64,000 bases of DNA from Brugia malayi (lineage: Eukaryota; Nematoda; Chromadorea; Rhabditida; Onchocercidae). How positions within the stretch are numbered: the stretch's first letter is position 1; each line of letters opens with the position of its first letter. Position numbers and translations under genes: made by a program. Under the pieces are notes generated by a model, which saw only the letters and a program-made list of their open reading frames with translations, was not told where the DNA came from and did not search any database. The DNA is taken from NCBI RefSeq assembly GCF_000002995.4, contig NW_025062476.1, forward strand, positions 8,244,501-8,308,500, given 5' to 3'. Positions 12,283-23,651 of the stretch are shown here, in pieces.

Positions 12283-15200
12283 TTATCTCAAATCAGCTAC
12301 CATGTTGGATGGATTCTCCAGATACCGCTTTACTTGGCTACTAAAACGAGCTACCGTGGCACCATCGATAACACGATGATCTGCAGCCCACGAAAACTTC
12401 ACCACATTGGCTTCGCAGATCTATCAATATGCGAAATTGTCAACTTTTGACCCAGCAACCTTGCTTTTCTCGGAAATATATTGCGAGATCAATCACTGAG
12501 TCAGTGGGAAATATTTTGCAAGATTAATCACAGCAGTCAACATGATACTTATTTCAAATACACAGTTTCAGATGTGTAGAGTCTGCAATATACATACCGG
12601 AAAAGACGCTTACTGAAGTAGCTAGGAATAACGAATGCAATAAAAAACAGTGTTTCTGAACAACTCACATTCCCCTCTTTATTAAATCGAGGAAGTTTAG
12701 AAATCTGTCCAATTGCTCCAATCGCAAGCTGAGGTGCCATAATCACCGGCATAAGATAAGTACCACCAAGCTGCAAATTTAACAAAAATTTTTTCATAGT
12801 ATTCTTCACTTGTAATACCTCAAAACTAAGAAAATCCCTCCAGTCCAATATTACGTAAATGATAACAATGTTGCCAAATGTCACCGTTCTGACAAACAAC
12901 TTAAGTAGGACGAAGTAATTTACGGAAGATTAATTGCAGCATTCTAATAAACATCTGATGCACAGTCAAGACCACTAACCTAAATTCAATTTTAACAAAA
13001 TATATAGTTCAATCACTTTCATCATTCATTGGTAGCTATACACAGCATTGGATCTTTGTGTGTGCTGTCATGTCATACTCAACAGTACACATAAGGAGTC
13101 GGTGCTAAATTTGAAATTAACAAAGATGCTAAAAACATTTAAATAGACTGCTGAGACTACAAAGCAAAACAATCGCTATCAAAAGAAATCTGTCTTCAAA
13201 TCTCTGAATCTAAATAATTTACTATCAGGAATATATTTCGAACGATGTGTATGTCGGTGTACCAAATGAATGCTTTACTGGAATTTCATACAATTTTTGT
13301 GTCACAAAAGCATGCTCACCACTCCTATGTTGGACAGTGTAAACGTTCCATCCTTTAGATCATCTGGATCTATTTTCATTTTACCGCTAGCTTCCTGAAG
13401 ACGGTTCAACTCAGCAGCAACCTCCCATAATGTGCGCTGTTCACAGTGTTTGATGTTCGGTACCACAAGACCTTCCGGAGTATCCATAGCTATTGATATG
13501 TTATGCGATGCCTAAAAAAACTAATTAATTGGAACATCTAAACGCAGCTAAAATACCTGACATCCGGAACTGAAACACATTAGTGCATCAGGTAAAATTT
13601 CTTCTGGACTTTTCATAATTTCTTCCCGTAAAGCTGGAAAATCTCGATCAATATTACAAAAATCTATATTTAAATTAGCTGAAAACTTTGCTGTTCTGCT
13701 ATTGCATCAAACTTGTAGCACACATTGTACGCAAAGAGAACCTTTTTTTTGTTCCGCTTGTGATGAAAGTATTCAGATTAACGAAATAACATTAAACAGA
13801 AAATTCGTAACTTGCAACCAGCTGTTAAAAAACCACGCTAATTACCTGGCTTAGAAATGAAATCAAATAGATTTTTGATAATAAAACCAACTTACTTTAC
13901 AAATGACATTCTCCATATTTTCGTCTACTATAGCGTTCAACCTTGGAAATTTCTTTAAAGCAAGTGAGACAGCTTTGATAATAATTGGCATGAAACTCAT
14001 ACGAGCATTGTATGCTATTTCAAAATTTCTCAGTTCCTTCCGCATTGTTATTAATCGATCAAAATTCACCTGAAAATAAACTTTAACCGAAAAACTCCAC
14101 TATATACCGCCTTTTCTTTATCACGTAACAGAAATTCTTCCTTGAACAGTTATTTTTCCTAATTTCTGGCCAATGTTCTTCTCTCTGATTCATGATATTC
14201 TAGGATATGAAAAACTACAAGATTAACAAAACGAAGGAATTGCTAAAACTTTATTTGAAATTTTAAAAATTTATTTGAAATTACTAAAAATTTTCCGCTA
14301 CAAATTTATTTAAAGAAATATACAAAATCCTTTAACCTAATTTTGTTCTTATCTCAATAATGAAAAAAGATCAAAAAAGTATTTCGGACTGCATATAAAA
14401 ATTTATTAACTTTATGAAATAATATTAAGGACAAAAGTGTACTGTAACGACACCAACTAAACATTACTTCATCGCAAAAGCCAAGGTGTGGTATTTTTAA
14501 AGACTCAGTCATCGACTTGACCATAGCACGAGTATAACCGCGTATAGGGATCATTTTATCTTTTTTTAGCATTTCAAACTGAAAATACGACAAATTTCAT
14601 AAGTGAAAGTTCTCATTGACTTATTATTTTACGACTGCAGCAAGCAGCCGGATATAATCTTTCTCTCAGGAAGTGTGAAATAAGCTACAAAATTAAATAA
14701 CTCATTTTTACAGATGATTTAATAGCAATAATGAATTAATGGTAATGATGAATTAATAGTAATATATACAAACCTCTTCCAGCGGCAAAGAATGCGACAG
14801 TGGTGACATTGCATGGAAAGTCACATCTGCAACTGTTGCCGTTGACGAGTCTGGAAAATACCGAAAATTTTCAAAAGACAGGGAGACTATGAATACGCAT
14901 GTTACCAAGAGTAACTTAGTTTAGTATTCCCTAGCAGCTATTCAGTATATTTCATTTTAAGCAATACGCAGAAATATCATTAATTTCTCACAACTGATAA
15001 TGACAGTATGCTCCCAAGTATAGTGAATAGTAATGTTCTGAGAAGTGGTTATACTAATAATAGCATGCATAAAAAAAGAAATGCAAAGTTTGAAGTTCAT
15101 TACCAGTTTGACGTTCGACATAAGAAATAATATCATCCTTCAGAATATGTCCACTAATACCTGTCCCAGTGATTTCATTCAGATTCACCTTAAACAATCA

Positions 15201-16729
15201 TTTAGTGAGAAATATGACAAATTCGTTCTATTTATTACAAGCAAGTGCGTTTTTTCTAACAATCGACTGTAATAAGATATAAATTTAGAACGTTCTGCTC
15301 CAGAAGGGACCAAAAAAATTTGATTTGGAGTAGAAACGCAATGAAAATCCACTGAATCTTGTTTAAACATGCAATAAACTTTAGTGAGATATTACTAATT
15401 AGTTATCACCTAAAATTGTTCTATTTTTTCTCCTTCTCTTCATGTCCCCTTTTACGGAAATTTTTAAGACAATGGAAAATGTCTACGAATTCAAATGTAA
15501 TAATAAGAAATAACTGCCAAATAAAGAAAAAAAAAATACCCCTTTTTCTTTAGCAAGTTGTCGAACTGCCGGACTCGCAAGGATTTTCCTAGCTTCCTGA
15601 GCATTATCTGAAGTGGTCATTTCTCTCTCTAGTTTCCCATCACGATTTCCACCTGGCATCAGTTAATTGAAAGAAATTAAGTAATTAAAATGGCATCTTT
15701 TAACAAATATTGAAGAGCAACTATATTTTTCATTACTAGCTGATCAAAATATGCTCATGGTAAAGGGAACTGCTGATTCTCCAGTTTGCAATGGCCCTTA
15801 TGCATAAAAAAAATTATTGTTATGTACAAGGCTCCTGGATCACTATTAGCTCAATCGACAGAACTAATGTGTTGCGCAGTTCCAAAAATATACGATCTTT
15901 TTGTAACTTAAGTATTTGAACCATTAACCTGACATTAAAATCAACTTCATTTTGGATTGGCACAGAAAAATACAAAACATATCCTTTCTAATTATTCCTA
16001 GTCCCGCTGAACGCAATTCTGCGAATCAACTGAGTTATGGATTTGCTTGAAAAAGAAGAAATAAACATCAGTACCGACATCCGCAACTTCGATATCCACA
16101 AGGGTTGTTCCTATTTTCGCTACATCCTCAACATCGTAGTACCTAGAACAAATTATTTTAGACTCCAAATTTTTTGATATGAAAGAAGTCAATCATTTAG
16201 TTTTTCAATTCCGAAGGACAACACTTTCATGAAGGTTGTTATAGAAGTAATTTTCATCCATAATTAGGAAAATTGGGATATGATAAAATTCACAGTTTTT
16301 TTATGACACCATCATAACGGCTGGTGATTGTCACTGATGCCTTGTCACTTTGTACTTCGCAAATGTTATCAAACTGTGCCACATGATCACCTTCTTTCAC
16401 ATGCCATTCTTTAATCTAAAAACTACTCTTTAATCATTCCTTGGAATCAGCGTAGCTTTTAGAGGTTTCTAAGTGAAGGAGTCTTTAAGAATCGAATCAT
16501 TTAAAAAAGAGTTAGTTCGAATTTGTTTGAAATATTGTAAACTGTAATTCGCATATTGATTAATAAATTGATGGCTTACTTGCACTTCGGCGATGCCTTC
16601 ACCAATATCTGACAACTTGAACTGCACAAGTGGGAGGAATCTAGCTGAAATAAAAAGGACATGAAATTCACTCACTGCAAAATGAACTATCTTCAGGTAA
16701 TGAATGAACAGGTGCAAGAAGCGCCTCAT
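12283..16729 (-). CDS. dbt: Branched-chain 2-oxo acid dehydrogenase E2 (dihydrolipoyl transacylase)
   Basis: This is the mitochondrial core subunit that transfers branched-chain acyl groups from lipoyl-lysine to CoA in Val/Leu/Ile breakdown. Exons: 16580-16729, 16294-16415, 16075-16142, 15540-15652, 15104-15188, 14774-14850, 14468-14578, 13896-14069, 13320-13511, 12669-12770, 12283-12420. All phases close (1,332 nt, 443 aa). The lipoyl domain is at about residues 41-115 ([11 protein letters not shown], lipoyl lysine in SDKASV at K75). The E1/E3-binding domain is at about 137-180 ([15 protein letters not shown] ... [14 protein letters not shown]). The acyltransferase domain runs from about 205 to the end, with [19 protein letters not shown] and the catalytic ADHRVIDG (H413, D417). 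Length matches animal E2b. The weak point is the first exon: reading through from the ATG at 16729 gives a hydrophobic leader with few acidic residues. An internal GTGAGT...TTTCAG (about 16645-16675) could instead be an intron joined to an unseen upstream exon. Confidence 0.95.
13557..13633 (-). other. Candidate frame-shifting cassette exon inside the E2 gene
   Basis: Between E2 exons 13896-14069 and 13320-13511 lies a 77-nt segment with a good acceptor (GATTTTCCAG) and a CAG|GTATTT donor. Both neighbouring exons meet in phase 0, and the encoded E2 is complete without this segment. Inclusion of 77 nt would shift the frame and give a TGA after six codons. In a different frame it is fully open and protein-like ([14 protein letters not shown]). 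It could be a poison exon, a remnant, or chance. Confidence 0.3.
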
Positions 16730-17104
16730 AGCACCTGTTTTCAATGGATTCCGTTCGAATTCCCACGTTTCAACAATCAATAATAGTTGACAAATAATGA
16801 AGAGAGTAAAATAATTGATTCAACAGTGTTGTTAGAAAATGAGATTCGGCAACTCTCAGGTCATATTTTGACACAGAAGTCCTGGACCAAAACGTTCTCC
16901 AGACTAGGGACTATCCCAGTTGCACACGAAATATTTTATGTGCCGTGAAAGCAGTGTATAAGTGTCTTCTACTCAACTTTTTCCTATTCTTCTGTCATCC
17001 TTTTTGTCTTTTCTTCCTCCTTCTTTTCCACTCTTCTTCTTCAGTCGCGGAACTCTCGAACTGGTTGATAAAATAGGTGCAGCAAGTAAAGCAGTGAAGT
17101 AGTA

Positions 17105-17175
17105 ATGGGACACAGGAATGAGGGACAACCTGCTCTAAAAGTTGGTGACAAAGTACGGCTGCTGCCCGGCAGGAA
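17105..17175 (+). other. Candidate first coding exon upstream of the PDZ gene
   Basis: An ATG at 17105 opens MGHRNEGQPALKVGDKVRLL and stays open to 17320. Sixty bases upstream is a long pyrimidine tract ending TTCTTCTTCAG, which could serve as a trans-splice or cis acceptor. The LKVGDKV segment is protein-like and composition is less AT-rich than the flanks. No linking exon to 20217 was found, so assignment to the PDZ gene is a guess. Confidence 0.2.
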
Positions 17176-19111
17176 CAGTTCATTTGTCTACCTGTCTTAT
17201 CATCAGTTATCATCATCTACTTCGAGTTTACTGTTACTGTTATCTTGGCAGATGACTATGTGGCAAGAGAAAGAAGAGTTTTGGGATTACAGTCTGACAG
17301 CTTTTAAAATCCCCCAGTAATTTCAAGTCTGGGAATTTCTGTCTGTTTCCCTATTACATCTATCCCATCTTCAGTTCTTGCTGAATAATAAGCTCATTCA
17401 GTGATTGCATTCGCAGGATAGCTTATTCATTTGTGGCGCATAATTTCTTCATTTAAGAAAGTGTTGCTAGTCTTTGAAATTTTTTAATCCAAAAATTCAG
17501 AATTACTCTCTAAGACATTATCACTTAATTCTAATATCAAGTGAGGAAAAGATGAAAGAAAAAGATAGCATACCCATTGAATTGAACAACATCCTACGAC
17601 TTAACAAATATAGTCCTTGTCGACCTATCAGTGATACCATCCTGAAAAGATATCTTCCTGCATTCATAAAACATCTTCACAGCTGTCTAATAAATAATGT
17701 AAATATACAGTGAGAAGAGACATTTCTTGTGTGTCTACCTACTCATTGCTTGAAATGTCACATATACAAGTCAGAACTGTGACACAAACAAAGTCAACCA
17801 AGTCAATTCAATATTCACATTTCATTAGCACCAATTTTTTATTGCAAAATGTGAAGCTACGTATTTAAAAGTAAAATAAACAACGTAAAATATTGATTTA
17901 CAACACTTGGTTAGACTTTTACAGTGACGTTAGTTAATTCTATTGTGTAAAGGGATTGAAATCTCGGTGATAAGATCATCAGAATTGAAACTACTTCTTA
18001 ACATTGCCATGCAGAGATTTCCTAATTTGACAGTAAGTGTCAACAACTTTCCAAAGATGGTGACTTGCTTTTTATTTCTCATCTGAATTATGCAACTATG
18101 CAAGGTTGAAAAGATGATTTCACATTACAATTATTCTTAGCGTAAGTTCTCTGGGATTGATCAAATAAATATCATATTATAACTGATCTACCTTCAACAT
18201 TTCTTCTCTTTTTAAAATTCAATAACAAATTTGGATTATAACCAAAATGTAAAGATCCGTTAGATGACAATTCAAAGGTTAATTTCTTCCTAAAGGAAGA
18301 ATGGTGAAATGCAAACATTATTGAATCGAATGAAAATGAAAAATCAACAATAGAAATAAAGTGGAAGCGTTGTGAGAGCAAGTGGTACAGATAGCACTTT
18401 GAGCAAATTCCTGCTTGTAGTGAACAAATATTTTTGGGGCTGGTTTGGCGCTGGTAGCGACTTTCCTTACCATTGCGATACTGTCACGAGATCGGCATTG
18501 TTGTGACACTGAAGCTGACAAATACTGTGGTACTCTTTCTTGTAGCCTTTCAAGATAGACTTACTCTACTGTACCACTCACTAATGTCAGTTGTCACTGC
18601 TACGGAGTGTACTGAATTGAAAAACTTATAAAAGTAACTGAAATAACTGAAATGGAAGGACAGACGTTCCTGACATCTATACGACAACAAAGATTGAATT
18701 TCTGGTTGATACTTCTGCAAGAAATGGGCAGAATTTTTAAAATTTTTTTTAAATTGCATGTAAATGTATCGGATTGTTAATCTAATAAAATAGAGCGTTA
18801 TTATTTAAGTGTTTTTAGATGACTTCTACTAGAACTCTCACTTTAATTCAAAATAATAATGGCAGCAGCAAAATAAATTTGCGCACACATGGGGAAATTG
18901 TAATAGTTCAAATAAAATTATCGAATCACACTAAGACAATTTTAGTCGTTGAGAAGAACAATAAACGAATATAATGTAGAAATTTACAATCTAGGTAGAG
19001 GTAATGTAGAAGATTGCTTGTAACAGTATTATACAATAAACTGATTAAGCAATATGAATATGAGGAACAAAATTTAACCTTGGATTCTAATATGTAATCC
19101 AAATAATTAAT

Positions 19112-19543
19112 TGAAGCTGTCATCACAAACTGGTACTGTCATATGATTTTTTTTTTTTTTGAAATTTTGCTATTTCAGTTGTCCATAGCGACCCATTTAC
19201 AAGGCTGGTCAAATACATGTAAAGCCTGTGAATGTTTTGACCATGCTTTGAGGTTCATGACTCCTTTCTACAGCAATACCTATATCTAACCAAAGTATTA
19301 GTTGTCAAAAGTATAAATTTATTTGAAATTTATATCAGAAAACAGAATCAAGTTGACAACCTCAATTTTGCTTATCGGTAATTTGCATATCTTGAAGGAT
19401 TTTGCATGTATTATCTTTCTCAATAATATATAATAATAAAAATCAGTCAAGCAATTTCATAAACCTTTGCTACCAACGTCGCAACAGTTCCACTCTAAAG
19501 CAGGACTCCACTGAAGCTGTCATCATAAATTGGTACTGTCATA
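19112..19543 (+). repeat. Pair of 32-bp direct repeats exactly 400 bp apart
   Basis: The element beginning TGAAGCTGTCATCA and ending TGGTACTGTCATA occurs at 19112-19143 and 19512-19543, differing at two positions (C/T transitions). The sequence between is not obviously repeated. The origin could be a partial duplication, a dispersed element, or a shared binding sequence. Confidence 0.75.
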
Positions 19544-19802
19544 GATGCGCACTAGAGAGAAAAAGAAGTGGAATGAAAATTCAGAAGAGAGTAAGGAAGC
19601 ACCAGAGAACCATAAACTGCAACAGCAACCTGTCCTTCATCCCACACCACTAGAGCCGTTTCAGGTTAAAATGGATTGTTCAATTTCACTACAGAAGTTC
19701 AAATGATTCTTCGGTTTTTTCTTTTACCACTTTTTAGACCACAAGGTGATTTTTAATTAATAGCTTCTTAGTGCTTAGTAGTAGAAAAATCGTATTTATA
19801 AT

Positions 19803-19823
19803 AAAAAAAAAAAAAAAAAAAAA
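19803..19823 (+). repeat. A21 homopolymer
   Basis: An uninterrupted run of 21 A follows a TATAATA context in the intergenic region upstream of the PDZ gene. It might be a decayed retroposon tail, but no upstream gene copy was recognised. Confidence 0.6.
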
Positions 19824-20216
19824 CTAGGTAGGGAAGCAATTCGAGAATTCCCGGAATAATGGATTATGCATTTCTTTGGCCAAGTACCATTTGTTATCCT
19901 GTCACTGCAATCATTTAAATTTTTGTCGAAGCATTTTCTGCCTGTTAATTTTGATTCAACCAATTAACTCAACTTATATTTTGATCCAACCAGACCGTAT
20001 TTTAGGACACTGTATTACTTAAGAAGCCACTTGGACTAAGAATCTGCAAAAATACTTTACAGGTTAAAATTCATCCCAATTTTAGAGAGTCTTGTTTAGT
20101 TAGAATATTAAATGTTCAGTTTCTTATGCCACAAAATTGTTAAGAACAATGACTGATTAAGGGTAGAATATAGCCATACTTTAAATAAATGCATCGAAAC
20201 GAAACTTTCATTTAAG

Positions 20217-22174
20217 GTAACATATATTGAAAAATCAGGGGCATCAGTGGGTCGGGTATTTGTTGGTGATGTTATCGTAGCTGTCGATGGGCAGAAAATC
20301 AGCACTGTCAATGAGCTCAACGGTGTTCTTAAAAAACCTTCACCGGTGAAATAATTCCTTCTTGGAAATTTTATAAAAATGTCATTGAGTTCAATTACTG
20401 AATAATTAATGAAAATTCCTTGCGCGTATAATTATTTAAACAATCCTATAATTTATGTAGTCTTATAAAATAGTAGAGATACATTATTTTGTAGAATCCA
20501 CTAAATAAACTCAAAATTGTACCAATTTTCAACTAAAGAATTGAAAAGGACTATATACTTGCTTTTAAAGGTTTTAGTCTAAAATTAAATTGATTTGGGA
20601 CTTCTAACTTGCATATTACATGCAGATGGCAGCTGTAATATTCAAGCGCATGTGCTATTCAAAATGCAAGCATAAAAAGACATTTGTGGAAAAAATAAGC
20701 GTAGAAAGAGGTCGAGAAATGAAATGCACCGGACGAGCAATCGATCAGTATCTGGCAAGAAAACTAATTTTTCTTAATCAGAAAGAAATCTTAAATAAAT
20801 TAAATTAATTCTCGAGGGTCCTTTAAAATAAAGTCAGTGGGAAATTTTCCTCCTCTGATAAAACTGATTAGGAAATTTTTTGAAAGGGAATCATGTTGCG
20901 ACGAAAAAAGTAGAATATACGCAATATATTTTAGATCTCTGTTTTAGCAAACATTGTGTAATTAAGAAATGAAAACTCAAAGAAGACTTTGCAATGCATT
21001 TTAGTCTGATTATCTTTTGTAAAACACCCTAAATTGATCGACAATTATTTTGGGGATTATCTTGAATCAACTGATCTATCTAACCAAAATATAAAATTAA
21101 TTTTGCATTTCATCTCTTGAAATCTGCTTCATCACCGCAAACTTTATTTTTTTGAATTTGTCTAGTGGTAAAAATAGAACTTTAAGTTTATAGGTCCAAA
21201 TGGCTCTACGTATTAATGATATAGTTGACATAAGCGAAGTGCTCGGATTATCTGTGAAATATGATGCAAAAGAAAGAATTCAAGTGAATGCTACAGCTAA
21301 TGACAGTCTTTCATCCTTACATCTACGTCCAGGAGATGTAATACGGTGTTTGTTGGCACTTACAATTGATTCTTATTCAGTTGAGCAAGCATTCCGGATT
21401 CTGTCATTATGATAAATATAATTATTAAAATTGTACCGAACTAAGTATTAGTTTTCAAAGAAAATTTATGTAGTACACCGATCCCTAGAACTAATCAATA
21501 ATTTATGAAATAACTGGAAAAGACTGTTAATGCATTATATTAGAGAATCCAAAGTTTTGCAAATGAAGTGTGTTGTTTTAGCGAAGTGAATGAATATCCC
21601 ATTGCAAGTAAAACTATGCTTGATTATTTCATACAAGCAGCAGTCATTGAAAATGGTCAGGTATTCCTTATCTTAACTGTTTTAACATTCAGAAATTGAA
21701 AATCATATCAACAACATGACTTTTCGTCTACTAAGGTAAATTTTACAATCGAAAGTTTGGCCGGAGGTATTGATAGTTATCGTGATCAAGTCGAATTTGC
21801 AAGTGATGTGCTAGAAATTGCTCAAAAACAAGTAAATTTTTTGGGTTTTTTTGTTAGTTGAAAATACAGTTATTCGGCTTCTCTCATTTTGTTACAATAT
21901 GAAAAACCTTAAAAAATTACTTCTGAAAATTTGATGAAGTCAATGATTTCTATGATTTTTGCAGATCATCCAATTCCGAATGGCTGTGGCTTCAAAAACA
22001 TTAAATCGTCCATCAATATTACAGAAACAACATGCAAGTAAAAATAGCAGGAAGATTGTTATTTCCCAGAATTGTGTTGAATTACCAATTGGAGCTGATT
22101 TTGATCCATCGAAATTAAAAGCATGTAAGGGTGCTAATGTCGAAATGCGAAGTACACAAAAACGTGGTTTTTAA
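20217..22174 (+). CDS. Nematode protein with two PDZ domains (5' end not found)
   Basis: A small scaffold-type protein. Exons seen: 20217-20345, 20626 to about 20740 (3' end unresolved), 21194-21345, 21582-21660, 21736-21831, 21965-22174. All phases agree except the junction after the second exon. The first PDZ is represented by YIEKSGASVGRVFVGDVIVAV and its continuation to about 20660 (AVIFKRM as the last strand); its carboxylate loop must lie in an upstream exon. The second PDZ is complete: LGLSVKYDAKER as the carboxylate-binding loop and second strand, LHLRPGDVIREVNEYPI as the core, closing with QVNFTIES. The basic tail ends at TAA 22174. PDZ domains bind C-terminal peptides of partner proteins; the partner is unknown. 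The gene ends 320 bp before the GSK3-like kinase on the same strand, so the two might be co-transcribed, though the gap is long for an operon. Confidence 0.75.
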
Positions 22175-22497
22175 TGAAGTCTCTTAAAAATAACGAAAGT
22201 TCTAAAATTTATTGGTCTTTTGCTTTTTTTATCAGAAACAATGCATAAAGTGAAAGTGGTAAATGTCATCCAATAAGGTATTCATTAGTATGTGCTCTAA
22301 TATTATGGAATCACTTGCGGTGTATGTTAAATTCATGTCATGCAAATTTTACTCTTTTTGAAAAGTATAAAATGGGAAAGTAAATATTTGATGTCATTTG
22401 ATAAATAAATATATAGCACGGATTCAGTTCAAGTTATATGTAAAATATTACGAATTTTGGAAAATCGGGAGCTTGAAAATTATTTGGGAATGAAATA
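22175..22497. other. Spacer between PDZ gene and kinase
   Basis: About 320 bp of AT-rich sequence. No ORF or repeat was seen. A weak AG acceptor context precedes the kinase ATG (GGGAATGAAATAATGG) but no strong pyrimidine tract. Confidence 0.4.
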
Positions 22498-23651
22498 ATG
22501 GAGCGAACTGTCAAAGCACTCCGAGTTCAAGGACCAGGCCAAGGTAGAGAAGTGGAAATTACATTCGGCGAGGAGCATCTCCATGCGAGCGGCGTTTTCG
22601 CTAATGTTTATTCAGCTAGATTATACAGGCCGGTAGAAATGATCGTTGCAATTAAGAAGACCTGGGCAGGTAAAGGATGGTCTGCAATCAATCCAGAAGT
22701 GTATTATCTATCTCGAATGAAGCATCGATGCATCATCACACTTCTTTATCATTTCACTCTAACATCAGATAATGAGACATGTTACTGCATGGTTTTTGAT
22801 TACTTACCCACAGATATGGGCAAATTGCGAATGAGCAAAATAGGTCGCCGTTTTCCCCTCTTGGATGCTAAATTATATGCATTTCAAATGTTCTCAGCAA
22901 TAGATTACGTGAATGCCTTAGGCATTGCGCATCGAGATGTTAAACCATCTAACCTGATTGTTGATGACGAAAAGGGGATCTTAAAACTGGCTGATTTTGG
23001 AAGTGCAAAACTGTTAAGAGAAAGCGAAGAAAATACGCCATATCAGGTTAGTACTACCCACAGAGATTAAAAAAGGGATGGTTTGATAAAAAGTGCTTTG
23101 AAATCTGATAAATCAATATTCGTTTTCAGGTGACACGTTATTATCGAGCACCGGAACTGATATTCGGTTCGACTAGGTATTCAACAGCAGTGGACGTCTG
23201 GGCATGCGGTTGTGTTTTATCCGAATTTGTCACTGGCAAAGTACTCTTACAGGGACGTACTTGGCAGGATCAAGCTCGACTAGTCATCGATATATTTGGC
23301 TATCCGAGCACGGAGCAATGTCAGGCAATGAAAGTAAAAAAACCACGATATGCCCGAAAACGTGCCCGTAGTTTGCGAGTAGTGTTAAATGCATGCAATG
23401 CACCAGCCGATATGATCCAATTGCTGCAAGCTATCCTTGTTTATGAACCTCACCTGAGACTTAAAGGTAATGAAGTGCTCGGACATTCATTTTTTAACGA
23501 TTTACGGAAAATTCCAGCACCAATACGAAGTAATGGACGAGTAATACCACATTTAGATTACATTATTTATCAGCAGAGTACACAAAAGACACATTCTGAA
23601 GAAAGGGATGCTGACAGTTCGGACGAAGAGGAGATTGTGTCACGAAAATAA
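22498..23651 (+). CDS. Divergent GSK3-family serine/threonine kinase
   Basis: Two exons, 22498-23046 and 23130-23651, with donor CAG|GTTAGT and acceptor TTTTCAG, in phase; 356 aa. Conserved features: ATP lysine in VAIKKT (K53), helix-C glutamate E67, HRDVKPSN with D147 and N152, DFGSAK at 166-171, activation-loop tyrosine Y182 followed by RYYRAPELIFG, and the CMGC insert region after DVWACGCVLSE. The family phosphorylates Ser/Thr proteins, often after priming, and GSK3 acts in Wnt, insulin and cell-fate signalling. Unusual here: the glycine-rich loop is reduced to HASGVFANVYSA, and the residue before the helix-C Glu, arginine R96 in GSK3, is Pro (INPE). The arginine and lysine equivalent to R180 and K205 are kept (R146, K171). 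C. elegans also has several divergent GSK3-like genes with germline roles; this may be one of that group. The C-terminal tail is acidic (SSDEEE). Confidence 0.93.

Larger units (their letters stand above)
16730..20216. other. Intergenic region between divergent genes
   Basis: The space between the start of the E2 gene (minus) and the first exon I can place for the PDZ gene (plus) presumably contains both promoters and missing 5' exons. A pyrimidine-rich tract ending in CAG at about 17000-17041 precedes an ATG at 17105. A 21-base A run is at 19803-19823, and a 32-bp direct repeat occurs twice. Other open frames here (for example 18318-18521 minus and 19402-19653 plus) show no family features. 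Confidence 0.4.
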
